Below are positions 22,278-32,100 of a stretch of 35,589 nt of DNA, one piece after another. Source of the DNA: Streptosporangiaceae bacterium (lineage in GTDB: Bacteria; Actinomycetota; Actinomycetes; Streptosporangiales; Streptosporangiaceae); assembly GCA_025934375.1 (NCBI GenBank), contig JAICYD010000073.1:1-35589 (forward strand), written 5' to 3'. Every line of letters begins with the position of its first letter. The stretch's first letter is position 1. The translations under genes and the position numbers were made by a program. The notes beneath the pieces were generated by a model. That model was not told where the DNA came from, made no database searches, and saw nothing but the letters and a program-made list of their open reading frames with translations.

Positions 22278-24416
22278 CTAGGACTTGCGCAAGGGGTTCC
22301 AGCCCTTGCCGCCTTTGCTGTCCGCGTGGCCGTGACCGATGGGACGCGCGACCGCCCAGGCGGTGTCCCACACGTGGGAGAACCCCGCCTGCTCAGCCCG
22401 CTGGTCGGCGAGGACCCGCTCCAGGATTTCCATTACCTGGTGATGCCTCTCGCGGCCGGTGTTCTTGGCGGCCTGCAAAAGACCCCCGATCATGGCGTCT
22501 GGCGCTCCTCGTGCCCACCGGGCGATCCTCTCAGGGACCCCGTCCTCATCCAGCTCCGGGATGAGGACGAGCTGGAGAATATGGCCAATGTCCACCGGCA
22601 GTATTATTTCTGATAGCTTGATATACCAGTCATTGACGCGAATGACGTCCCAGCTATTCTGCCGGTCATTGGGAGTAACTGACTTGACGTTATACCGGCA
22701 GATCTCGCCCAGGCAATTATCGAACTGCTCGTGGTCGTGCCGCACTATTTCCAGCTTTCGCAGCAGGTCGCTCAGCGAGGACGCCGGCGGACGGCGTTCT
22801 TCCTCATGACCCGAGCCGAACCAGTTCCACGGCCTTCCGGGGTGCCCGCCCCGGTCTGACGCGGGGAGCTCAGGCGCCGTGCGCCCGTCCCGGCCGGAGG
22901 GAAGCGGCTGCCGCCGGTGGTCCGGCAGCGCCGGCGCGTGGCCAGGATGCCGTTCGACGTATGCGTCGCCCGGCGGGGCGCTCCACTGCCGCCCGGGTGC
23001 ATCCGGTCCCGGGCCGGGCGAAAAGTGCGGCTGAGCTTGGTAGCCCTGCACATCGGCCACCTCACCGCCCGCCCCGTGAGCGGTCAGCGGGGCAACGAGC
23101 GAACCCTGGTCAGCGGCACCGGCGCTGGCCACGGCCATGTTCGCCCGGGACAGCGCGGCCGCCTCCCGTTCGGCCATCTCCCGTTCAGCTAGCTCTCGCT
23201 GGGCTAGCTCTCGCTCGGCCGCCTCCCGTTCGGCCGCCTCCCGTTCGGCTGCCTCTCGCTGGGCCGCCTCTCGCTGGGCCGCGCGCACCTCATCGGCGGC
23301 CGCGTGATCATCCGCGGCGAACAGGCTGTCATCCGTCGTGGCCGGGAACGGCTCAGCCGCCTCGTGGCTCGCCGGGAGTGCCTCAGCTTCCGGCCTGGAC
23401 AGCACGCCCATCACGCGGGTCGCCTCGCTGGACCCCGGCATCTGCGCCTGGCGCGCCACCAGCGCCTCGCGGACCCGCTCGAGCCGCTTCGGGGAGGTCG
23501 TCTCGCTGCCGCACGACTCGATAATGAAGTCCCTGAGCCAGTCCCCGCCCCGCTCCCGGTACTCGGCGATGAGCCACCCGGCCAGGCCCACGCGGGCCGC
23601 GTAAGGCGTGTGCGCGTCCAGCGCGCTGGACGCGTACGGGCGCACCTGCACCTCCCGCCGCGTCCGGGCCGGAGGCCGCTGCGTCCCGGTCGGCAGCTCC
23701 CGGAAGACGATGCGCGGCAGCGTGGCCGGGTCCGTGTCGCCCAGGGGGGACTCGAAGGTGGAGAACGACCACTCGCGGACCGCTGCCGCCAGCACCGGCC
23801 CGGCGATCCGCCGCAGTCCCCACAGCAGCAGGCACTGGGCACCATCGCGCACCGGCTGCTGCATCACCTCATCAGGGGCGTTGATGCCCAGCGGGATAGC
23901 CGGCTCGGCCAGCACGGCGGCGAGCACCGCCTGCAGCCGCCGTTCCTGAGCCAGGGCGCCCGCGTCGAGCTCCCGCGTCATCTGGCGGGCCAGGCTGGCC
24001 AGCGCCGCGCCGCTGACCGCCTCCAAGACGGCGTCATCCGGTACCTGGCCCGGCGGCGGGCCGATCAGCTCCGGCACCGGGCCGGTCCGGCACAGCGCCA
24101 GCGCGACCTCAGGTGTCAGCACGGACTCCGGGCCGACAAGGACACGGGAGACCAGCGGCCGGCCGTGACTGCCATCGGCGCGCACCACAGCCCGGCTGTC
24201 CCAGTACCGCCAGGCCATGGCGGCCGACCCGTTCGGGTACACCTGATAGCACACGCTCTCCGAGAGGGTCTCGGAGTGCGGATGGCGGACCCAGGCCCGG
24301 ATCCGGGCATCCCAGCCCGAGACCGACTCACGGGACATCGAACTCGCGACCGGCGACAAGTCCCGTGTGTGGTGATGGCGGTACTCGATCTGATGGAGAT
24401 CTTGCGCGTCCGCCAT
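22278..24416 (-). CDS. GTPase-associated protein 1 (GAP1)-related protein, copy A
   Basis: A 712-residue paralogue of the last operon gene. The N-terminus (LHQIEYRHHHTRDLSPVASS), the middle block (LLLWGLRRIAGPVLAAAVRE, then WSFSTFES) and the helical C-terminus (ILQLVLIPELDEDGVPERIA) all match. The linker differs: it carries eight 5-residue A(E/Q)RE(A/L/M) repeats (about residues 379-418), a probable long charged helix, then a Pro/Gly-rich stretch. Part of the C-terminal domain (22601-22700) is only about 45% GC. ATG 24416 follows AGGAG by 7 bases and lies one base after the GTPase stop, so the two are co-translated. It probably acts as the regulator or adaptor of that GTPase. Confidence 0.75.
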   Translation of the reverse strand: MADAQDLHQIEYRHHHTRDLSPVASSMSRESVSGWDARIRAWVRHPHSETLSESVCYQVYPNGSAAMAWRYWDSRAVVRADGSHGRPLVSRVLVGPESVLTPEVALALCRTGPVPELIGPPPGQVPDDAVLEAVSGAALASLARQMTRELDAGALAQERRLQAVLAAVLAEPAIPLGINAPDEVMQQPVRDGAQCLLLWGLRRIAGPVLAAAVREWSFSTFESPLGDTDPATLPRIVFRELPTGTQRPPARTRREVQVRPYASSALDAHTPYAARVGLAGWLIAEYRERGGDWLRDFIIESCGSETTSPKRLERVREALVARQAQMPGSSEATRVMGVLSRPEAEALPASHEAAEPFPATTDDSLFAADDHAAADEVRAAQREAAQREAAEREAAEREAAERELAQRELAEREMAEREAAALSRANMAVASAGAADQGSLVAPLTAHGAGGEVADVQGYQAQPHFSPGPGPDAPGRQWSAPPGDAYVERHPGHAPALPDHRRQPLPSGRDGRTAPELPASDRGGHPGRPWNWFGSGHEEERRPPASSLSDLLRKLEIVRHDHEQFDNCLGEICRYNVKSVTPNDRQNSWDVIRVNDWYIKLSEIILPVDIGHILQLVLIPELDEDGVPERIARWARGAPDAMIGGLLQAAKNTGRERHHQVMEILERVLADQRAEQAGFSHVWDTAWAVARPIGHGHADSKGGKGWNPLRKS
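23161..23280. repeat. Eight-copy 15-base tandem repeat encoding a charged helix
   Basis: Eight imperfect copies of a 15-base unit encode A(E/Q)RE(A/L/M) in GAP1-like copy A. Such Ala/Glu/Arg repeats form stable helices or coiled coils, and the copy number could vary between strains by slippage. Confidence 0.8.
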
Positions 24417-24417
24417 C

Positions 24418-26325
24418 TCAGACTCCTATCTGCTTAGCTCGCTCGCCGGTTAGCACTCCGGTCATGGCCAGCATGGCGAGCAATGGCCGGAGCACCCGCA
24501 GTGGAGTGACACCGCGCGGGTACTTGCTGTTCTTGTCCTCCCCTTCCAGGGTCCCTCCGGTAGGCGAGGCGACGTGCAGAGTCGCCTTCTGGCAGACCTG
24601 ATAGGGCTCGGTTAGCGCCAGGGCCCGGCGCGCGTCCAGGTAGGCATACACATCTGCGCTCTCCCGCAGGAACTCCGTGGGCTCGAGCGTCCCGTCACCG
24701 GCGTGCAGCCAGCGCGCCACCGGCTCATCGAACCGCGCCTTGTCCGCCTTGTTGAGGACTATCGCCGCGCTGACCGGCTCTGGCCTTGCGCCTTCCCGCA
24801 TGACGTCCCGCACGACGTCGAGGACATTGCTGAAGGTGTCGTCGCCGACGCGGCTGGCCTGGATATGCTCCGGGTCGATGACAAAGAACAACCCGTCGGC
24901 GATGTAGAGGAACTCACGCATCATCCTGTCTCGCCGGGCCAGGTCTCCGCCGGAGACATCGAAGAGCGCTACTACCCGCTCCGGCCCGTCATCGTGCCGG
25001 ATGATGAACGCGTCTGCGAGTACGGTCGAAGCGTCATCCGGCGTGCCCGGAAGTACCTGATTATCCCTCAGGAGAGGCTTTACGGACCCATCCATGAACG
25101 TGTTGTGCGTGGCCGGGTCGAGCGGCGCGCAATGAACCTGGTAATCCCGCAGCCTGCTCATCTCGCCGATCATCGTGGTCAGCAAGTGCGTCTTGCCGGA
25201 CTTGGTCAGCCCCACGAAGCCAAGCAGTACCGGCTTGCCGTAACGGCCGTACTGGGCAGGCAGGTAATGGGCGGAATCGTCTTGTGACGATGGGCAGCGT
25301 ACATACGCGGCGTGCTGATACCGCACCCGCTGCAGGGGACTGGCGTCTGGCGGGATGTCAATCTTCACGTAGTCAGCCCGGTCGTGATCCCAGCGCCAGT
25401 AGTCCAGGGACTTCCAGTCCGGGATGTCGCTCAGGCACATCGGGCACATCAGGGCCGGCCCAGCCTGGCCTGAGGCTGGCGCCGCTGCGTAACTCGTCGT
25501 CACGGTGGTTGGCCCCCCTTGGTGGGCAGTCTCGAGCCGTCCACCGCTAGGTGGCAAAGTGAGCAGCAGGCTCTGCCGGGCATGATGGCCCGCCGCCGCG
25601 GGTAGCCCGTGCTCGGCGAGCGCCCGGCGCAGTTCCGCGGGACCACGCGCGAAGCGAGCCGCGAGATCGCGCGCCAGCGCCGCGAATCCCTCGTCCGGTG
25701 GCACCGGTGCGGCGGCGTCCGGGCGGAAGGACACCAGCAGCCCGGGTAGATCCCCATCCCATCCGGACGCGTCATGGCTGACGAACGATACCGGCCGTTG
25801 GTCCCCGAGCATGCGCATGATGCTGACGAGGCCCCACATGACCCCGTCAGGGGCTCCTGGCCCGGTCCACGGGACCACCACTCGCCGTTCCTCGCGCAGG
25901 GCGTGGGCGAGCACCGGGATGAGGACGGCGATCGACTCCGGGGCGCGTGCTAGAGCGCGGATCTTGTCATGACGAGGGCCCGGGGTTCCGTCGGCCGGAG
26001 GGAGTTGCCCCTGGAGCAGTCCCCGCCCGGGTGCATCGATGTCTGGCAGTTCAAGTGCGTAGGTCGCCGTCAGCGCGCCCGAGTCGCCAACGATCGCGAC
26101 TGCGGACCGTCGCGCGGCGGTGAACGGCCAGCGAATGAATGCGGCTTGATGCGTGAAATTCAGGTAGGCACTGCCATGCGGATTCCCGCGCCGCAGCCAG
26201 GGTTCCAGCCGCCTTACCCAGCGCTCGGCCTCGCGGGAGTCCCGGATGGTCGTTGCCGTCTGGACGACGACCACGACGTTAGCGCCGGCTCGCAGATCGT
26301 AATTGATGACATCGATGCCGGTCAC
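24418..26325 (-). CDS. TRAFAC-type GTPase with GAP1-M-like N-terminal domain and zinc-ribbon-like insert
   Basis: A 635-residue protein whose C-terminal half is a P-loop GTPase: G1 is GLTKSGKT (372-379, Lys378), G3 is DVSG (456-459) and G4 is NKAD (525-528). It resembles the TRAFAC/double-GTPase class found in predicted conflict systems. Before it is a Cys pair CPMC (294/297) with a further Cys344, a possible zinc site. The N-terminal third has VMWGLVSIMRMLGDQRPVSF (about residues 160-180), matching the MWGL...SF block of both GAP1-like proteins. The start is GTG 26325, overlapping the kinase-like stop (GTGA). It is probably a GTP-driven switch working with the adjacent GAP1-like proteins. 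Confidence 0.85.
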   Translation of the reverse strand: MTGIDVINYDLRAGANVVVVVQTATTIRDSREAERWVRRLEPWLRRGNPHGSAYLNFTHQAAFIRWPFTAARRSAVAIVGDSGALTATYALELPDIDAPGRGLLQGQLPPADGTPGPRHDKIRALARAPESIAVLIPVLAHALREERRVVVPWTGPGAPDGVMWGLVSIMRMLGDQRPVSFVSHDASGWDGDLPGLLVSFRPDAAAPVPPDEGFAALARDLAARFARGPAELRRALAEHGLPAAAGHHARQSLLLTLPPSGGRLETAHQGGPTTVTTSYAAAPASGQAGPALMCPMCLSDIPDWKSLDYWRWDHDRADYVKIDIPPDASPLQRVRYQHAAYVRCPSSQDDSAHYLPAQYGRYGKPVLLGFVGLTKSGKTHLLTTMIGEMSRLRDYQVHCAPLDPATHNTFMDGSVKPLLRDNQVLPGTPDDASTVLADAFIIRHDDGPERVVALFDVSGGDLARRDRMMREFLYIADGLFFVIDPEHIQASRVGDDTFSNVLDVVRDVMREGARPEPVSAAIVLNKADKARFDEPVARWLHAGDGTLEPTEFLRESADVYAYLDARRALALTEPYQVCQKATLHVASPTGGTLEGEDKNSKYPRGVTPLRVLRPLLAMLAMTGVLTGERAKQIGV

Positions 26326-27311
26326 GGCGGGCCACCCGCCTTCTGGGGGCCAGGCGGCCAGGTGAGGTCGGCCCAGAAGTCCGCGGGAAGCGGCGGCTCC
26401 GCCCCGTCGCGATGCTTGCGCGTGCGGGCGTTCAGGAATCTCGCCCGCCCGGCGATCAGCGGCTTGCGAGTGTCCGGCACCCCGGGCAGGAGGTGGGGGC
26501 GCCGGAGGCCGTCAACGATGAGGTCCCTGGGAGTGGGCCTGGTCTCCGGTGGGCCGATGACCTTGTCGAGCAGCCCGCTGAAGGTTTCCGCCAGGCCGAA
26601 GTCAGCGAGCTGCCTGCGATCGGTGGGGATGTGCCCGCCACTGCGCACGTAGTACAGCAGCCGGACGGCCCCCCACACATCGTCGGTTGGCCCGATCATC
26701 CCCGAGTAGGTCTCCGGCCGGGCCTCCGGTGATATCCATGCCTCCAGTCCCGTGAGCGGGGTGCGAGCGACGCCGAATGGCGCGCTCCGGCTGAAGTCGG
26801 TGACCTGCACCTGGCCGGCCGAGCTGTCCCACAAGACCGTGTCCGGGCTAATCGAGCGATGGGCGATGCCCGCGCCCGCCAGCCAGCACAGCGCGGTCAG
26901 CAGCCCGGCCGTGAACTGGTCGAAGTCCGAGGCCAGGTACGCGCCGATGTCGCGCAACGGCTCCCCCCGGTACGGGTCGAAGAGCGCATACGGGTCAGCC
27001 GAGGTGGACTCATCGCCATACAGCCGGGTGAGCTCCGCCGGGTACTCACGCCCGGCCGCTACCTGGTGCAGCAGGCGGCCCGCGAGGATCTCATTGTCTA
27101 GTCGGACGTAACCGGCCCACCGGTGGTCACCGGGCACCGGACGGTGCTGCCGCAGTTCGAGGCCATCGGTGAGGCCGTCGGGGGTCCCGTCCGCCAGCCA
27201 CACTGGCCGGACGGTCAGGAACTCTCCGGCTGGCTCTTCCAGATCGTCGAACCGGGCGGCGATTTCCTGTTTCTCCCCGTCGAACTTCCGGAATCGCAGC
27301 ATGTCCGCCAT
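26322..27311 (-). CDS. Protein-kinase-like protein, probable pseudokinase
   Basis: A 329-residue protein with the C-lobe pattern of a Ser/Thr kinase: GIAHRSISPDTVLWD at the catalytic loop (148-162), VTDFSRS at the DFG position (Asp172), SPEARP in place of APE (194-199), and DDVWGAVRLLYYV for the F helix. The catalytic HRD Asp is Ser153 (HRS) and DFG is DFS. The N-lobe shows no glycine-rich loop, so phosphotransfer is unlikely and a scaffold or nucleotide-sensing role is more probable. It begins 2 bases after the stop of the 626-residue gene and overlaps the GTPase start. Such a protein could tether the GTPase to the tubulin-like component. Confidence 0.75.
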   Translation of the reverse strand: MADMLRFRKFDGEKQEIAARFDDLEEPAGEFLTVRPVWLADGTPDGLTDGLELRQHRPVPGDHRWAGYVRLDNEILAGRLLHQVAAGREYPAELTRLYGDESTSADPYALFDPYRGEPLRDIGAYLASDFDQFTAGLLTALCWLAGAGIAHRSISPDTVLWDSSAGQVQVTDFSRSAPFGVARTPLTGLEAWISPEARPETYSGMIGPTDDVWGAVRLLYYVRSGGHIPTDRRQLADFGLAETFSGLLDKVIGPPETRPTPRDLIVDGLRRPHLLPGVPDTRKPLIAGRARFLNARTRKHRDGAEPPLPADFWADLTWPPGPQKAGGPP

Positions 27312-27313
27312 TG

Positions 27314-29194
27314 TCAGGACTCCATCGCGGCCCGTGTCCCGGCCGGGTCCGTAGTTCCCCAGGTCGATTCGGCGACGCCGGCCCGCAGTTGGACCAGCCG
27401 GAGCTGCCCGGCGAACTTGCCCGACGAGGTCAGCACCGGCTCACCGCCCGCAAGCCCGGCCAGCGCCCGCTCCATCAGCCGAGACGCGAACCGGATTGAC
27501 ACCGTCTGCGCGTCCACGTCGAGAGCGCTGAGATCACCCGGCGCGCACAGCTGCCACATCTCGTCCAGGATGGGATACAGCAGCGCTTCCCGGATGGTCG
27601 CCACCTCTTCCTCAATGGAGTACGCGCCGTCCACCGCGAGGTCGCCGGCCCAAGCCGGCAAGGCGGTCACGCCGTTCGCCTGCACATGGGCCGCCCAGGA
27701 CGCCAGCATGGCGGCGGTCCGGCCGTGGGCGGCCCGCAGCGCTTCCGGCCCGTTCGTGCTGGGCCCGGTCAGCTCGGCCGCGACCTGGCGCAGCACCAGC
27801 TCGCGCAGTACGGGCAGCAGGGTATCGCTGAGCCTGGTTATCCGCGCGGCGCGAGTGCCACCGCGGGTTCCGGGCGCCACCGTGCGCGCGTACTCCGTCA
27901 GCGCCTTCGCGGTACCGTCGAGCGCCGCCCTCGTCAGGAGAAGAGAGCGCGAGGTGGCGCCGACAGGTGACCATTCCCGGTTGGCGACATCGATGATCAG
28001 CGCGGACAGCGCCTGGGCAGCGGCGGCGGCGGCGTCAAGTCCCAGCTCGTGCCGCGCCTTCACGGCATCCCCCCGAGGGGGCTTTTGCGGGGCGGCGGCG
28101 AGCTGGCTGAGAAGCTCCGGCGGGCACGCCCGCGCCACCTTGTGGCGATGCTGGTCGGAACCATGCCGCACGACCTCCCGCTCGGTGGCCATCAGCCGCC
28201 TGCCCGCCAGCGGGATCGAGTCACCGCCCCGGATGGCCCCGGCCACCGCCCGGTAGGTCAGTGACTCCTCGGCCGGGCTGGCTGGTCGCGGCAACGCCTC
28301 GGCCTCGAACTCGACGCCAGCGTTGCGGATCAGGCCGCGCTGCCGGGCCTCCAGCTCACCGAGGCCGCCGGGAAGGTTGGCTTCCTGCAGTAGCTTGTCC
28401 ACCCAGCCGCGCAGGCTCGCGAGCGCCTCGCCGACCCTGACGACATGCCGCTGGATATCGCCGTCGGACCGGCGCAGCATGCCGCCGAGCCCGCCTTGTC
28501 CCTCCAGCCTGCGGCTAACCTCCCGGTCGGACTCGCTGATCCGGGCAAGATCGCGGGCCAGCGGGCCGTTGTCCGCCAGGCGCGCGCCGCCGGCCCGCTC
28601 GGGCAGCAGTTCCTGGAACGCCCCGTCAAGGCCAGGGCCGGGGTCGCAGATCCGCCGGATGGCGATGGCGAGGGCGCCCGCGAAGGTGGCCGTCTCGTCA
28701 TCGGACCCGGCGAGCCACAGGCCGGGGCTGGCGGTCCGGTGCGGGAACGCCTCCATGACCTTAAGGACTTCATCGAATACCTCATCGATCACCAGTAGCC
28801 TGATCAGCGGGTGCTGCTCGATGGTCGCGGGCGTGTAGCCGGGGTGCTTGTTGGCCTTCGCCGCCTTGGCGACCCGCCAGTCGATACCGGCCGGGCGGCT
28901 CACCCACAGCACCGGCGTGCCCTGGTTGCCGCCTAGGTTCCCTGGGAGGTCCAGCTTCCAACTGCCGTCCGGCCGCGGGCCGACCGTGACGCATAGCAGC
29001 TTCTCGACCCGGTTGGAGTTCTCGATCTGAGGATAGATGTCAGCGTGCTCGCCGAGCTGGGCCGTGTCGTCGAGCACCAGGAGCCGGTCCAGCCGGGTGG
29101 GGGCCGCGTCGCTGTCGATATCCACCAGTTCGCCGGCGACCACTCCGGCCTCGGCCGCGGATTTCCCGGCCAGCGACAAGATCTCAACCGTCAT
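27314..29194 (-). CDS. Conserved-looking 626-residue protein of unknown function in the GTPase operon
   Basis: I do not recognise this family. The first 190 residues look like a mixed alpha/beta domain (LVDIDSDAAPTRLDRLLVLD, LLCVTVGPRPDG, PVLWVSRPAGIDW, LIRLLVIDEVFDEVL). The rest is mainly helical, with long charged helices (ARDLARISESDREVSRRLEG, KARHELGLDAAAAAAQALSA) and no membrane segment or signal peptide. No catalytic motif was found. ATG 29194 overlaps the tubulin-like stop (ATGA), so translation is coupled and a stoichiometric complex is likely. By position it may bridge the tubulin-like polymer and the pseudokinase/GTPase. Confidence 0.8.
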   Translation of the reverse strand: MTVEILSLAGKSAAEAGVVAGELVDIDSDAAPTRLDRLLVLDDTAQLGEHADIYPQIENSNRVEKLLCVTVGPRPDGSWKLDLPGNLGGNQGTPVLWVSRPAGIDWRVAKAAKANKHPGYTPATIEQHPLIRLLVIDEVFDEVLKVMEAFPHRTASPGLWLAGSDDETATFAGALAIAIRRICDPGPGLDGAFQELLPERAGGARLADNGPLARDLARISESDREVSRRLEGQGGLGGMLRRSDGDIQRHVVRVGEALASLRGWVDKLLQEANLPGGLGELEARQRGLIRNAGVEFEAEALPRPASPAEESLTYRAVAGAIRGGDSIPLAGRRLMATEREVVRHGSDQHRHKVARACPPELLSQLAAAPQKPPRGDAVKARHELGLDAAAAAAQALSALIIDVANREWSPVGATSRSLLLTRAALDGTAKALTEYARTVAPGTRGGTRAARITRLSDTLLPVLRELVLRQVAAELTGPSTNGPEALRAAHGRTAAMLASWAAHVQANGVTALPAWAGDLAVDGAYSIEEEVATIREALLYPILDEMWQLCAPGDLSALDVDAQTVSIRFASRLMERALAGLAGGEPVLTSSGKFAGQLRLVQLRAGVAESTWGTTDPAGTRAAMES

Positions 29195-32100
29195 TCGGCT
29201 CCGCCGTCTTCCACGGCTTCCTCGAGGACGCTGTCGCCTGCGGCTGCGTCAAGGACGCCGTCGTCTACGGCTTCCTCGAGGGCGCACAGGTTAGCGTAGG
29301 GGGAGTCCACGTGCTCGAACTCCTGCTCACGGGCAGCGGGCAGCGTCCGGTCCCAGAACGCCCGCATCTGCGCGGTCCGCGTTTGCTGATTGGCTCCCTG
29401 CTTCTGCTTCATCTCGTCGAGGATCTTGACCTGCTTGTCGGCCATGTCCCGCAGGGCCTTGTACAGCTTGTCGGGCCCGCGCAGCGGCCCTCGCACGCCA
29501 GCGGGCAACTCGCGCAGCAGCACCGCGCAGAACTGGCGGTGAATGTCGTCGTCGTCCAGTGCCCACAGCTCGTACTCGCGCAGGAGGCTGCCCCACGAGG
29601 ACGCCTTCATGTGCTGCTGAAGCGGCAAGGTCATGGTCACGCCGCCGTCGAGCCGCACGTTGACCCGCTCAGGGGATGTCAGCGGCCCCTCGATCGTGGC
29701 CTTGCCGTTCCAGAACGCGCTCAGCAGCCGGTGCAAGATCTCTACCCGGTTGTGCTCGCGGGTGGCCAGGTAGCCGTAGTCGTAGCCGGTGCGCTGCCGC
29801 CATCGCAGCAAATCGGTCGGCCGCGGATTGGACAGGGCGCCGGCCCACAGCCGCAAGACGTCGCGCACCTCGTCTACCTCGGTGACCCCCATCGCGGTGC
29901 GGAACAAGACAACCGAGATCGACTCGATGTCGGAGTACCGGAAATCCTCGGTGACCCGGCGTCCTTCTGGCAGGTTGATCGCCGACTTCAGGTAGTGCTC
30001 GATGATGTCGCTGCGGGCGCCGGCCGGGTAGGTGATGAGCACCTTCATCGCACCGCTGCCCTGGGGCGTGAAGTCGGCGGGCCGCAGCCCGGCGAGCTTG
30101 CCGCGGAACGCTTCCACGTAGTCCGGGTCGATCGTCGCGGCGGTCACGTGCCCGTGCCCGGCCGCCTCGATGAGCAGGTCCTCCAGCCTCGGCAAGATGG
30201 GCTGCTCGCCCGGGCTCGCCGCCCGCAGGAATGACTTGATCTCGGTCTTGGCCCGCTCCCTCAGGTAGGAGACGGCATGTTCGGGGGAGTGCTCCACGCT
30301 GACCTGGAACGCCTCCGGCCAGGCCTGGCCGCCGATCAGCGCCTGTAGCACGTCGGCGGGGTTGGAGTTCTCCTGGACCGCGTTGGTCTCGGACAGCTTC
30401 TTGCGCAGCCGCCGGAGCACCTGGTCGTAGAAATGCTCCATCCCACCGTGCCCGGACGGCAGCAGGTAGGACGCGCCGACGCGCTTGCGGTAGAGCTCAT
30501 CCGAGCGGCTCACGAAGTCCTCGACGTCGGACCGGGCGAAATCCGTCAGTGCCCGGGTCAGCTTGCCGATGTCCTGCTGGACTCGTTCCATCGGGCGGTT
30601 CCACTGGGTGTTGTGCGCGTCCCAGGCCTGCGCCCACGCGACGTTGGTCTGCCATTTGAACCAGTTCGCCTGCTGCCCGCGAGCGCCGGTGGGGATCTCG
30701 TCACTCCACTGCATCTTCCGCAAGAAGGACTTGTCCTTCATCTCCGGCACGCCCGGCGGGTTGGCCCCCCACCCCTGCACCGGGGGATGCGGCGCCGCTC
30801 GCCGCATCTGCAGGAGGCCGCGGACGCCGCCGCGCTCGATTTCGTCGCGCAGGGCCTGGTGGCCGGTGACGACCCGCTGGAGCCGGAAGATGTCCATCTT
30901 GGCCAGCATGTCGTGGGCCGCGCCGTCCGGGTTGAAGTGCGCGACCATCTGCGGGACGTCCTGGGCGAGCTTGTTCCGAAGGGCGTCAATGCCGTTCCGC
31001 ATCGAGTCGCGGCTCTTATTCAGGGCCGCGGCGATCTCCTTGGCCCCACTCACCGGCCGCTGCTCGGCGTACTCGACGCCGTGCCGGGTCAAGATGGGGT
31101 GCACTCCGGACTTGACGAGGAACTCCTCGATCCCCATCCGGGTCGATTCCAGCCTGCCGTCGACGGCCGCGATGTGCTCGATCGCCTCGCGCACCAGCCG
31201 CGAGCCGACGATCCCGGCCAGCTCATCGACCGGGATGGTCAGCGACGCGACCAGCGCCGTCGACACGCCCCGGCCGCCGATCCCGTTCTCGGCGGCCACC
31301 TGGCGGTCGGCCGCCTCGTTGACGAAGCTGTCCGCGAACGACTGGTTGTGCTCCCCATTGCGGTCGCTGGTCGACATCTCGGTGCCCACCAGCGACAGCA
31401 CCAGGGACGCGATCGACCGGTGCATGTCCTCTCGCTGCGCCCCCGCCGGCTTGGCGAACAGGAACCCGGTCTGCATCGTGCCCGGGGTCATCACGATCCG
31501 GGTGTCGTCGGGGTAGCTGACCGCCACGTCCTCAGCGTTACCCGGCCGCCGGTCGCCCCTGCGGTAGAGCATGGGGTCCGCGTCGGCGCCGTTTTGCTGG
31601 TCTACCAGGCGGAACAGGTCCAGCAGCGCCCGGCCGGCGTTCAGCCTCGCGTTCCGCCCGCCGCCCAGTCCCTCTGGGAACGCCGACGGCATCAGCACGA
31701 GCGGGTAGATCTTCGAGCGCAGGTTCCCATTGCGCGACAGGGTGTCCGCGATCAGGTGCAGGTAGTCGTAGAAGATCCCCGCACCGGTCCCGCCGGCGAC
31801 CGAGAACGCGACGAAGACGTCCACGCTCCGCGGCGGCTGGCCGCCCAGGACGCGCAGGTCCTCAGCCGAGCCGGCCAGCTTGCCGACGGCTTCCCGGATG
31901 TCCCGCTCGACCGGAGCGGTGCCCTCCAGGAACGTGCCGAACATGGAGGCCCGCCCGATCGTGGGGACCTGGCCCGCGCCCCGCGATAGCGGGTTAACCT
32001 TCGGCTCGTCCCGGGACTGGGGCGGCAGCCAGCCCTCGACGACGTCGCTGGCCCGCAGGCGCAGCCGCATGGCGAGCTCGGGATAGCTGACCACGTCGGG

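Noticed and set aside
23161..23280. Regular short repeats considered as a CRISPR array
   Set aside because: The 15-base units have no spacers and encode an in-frame helical repeat.
30433..31989. 518-codon plus-strand frame opposite the tubulin-like gene
   Set aside because: Antisense shadow; the minus strand carries tubulin signature motifs here.
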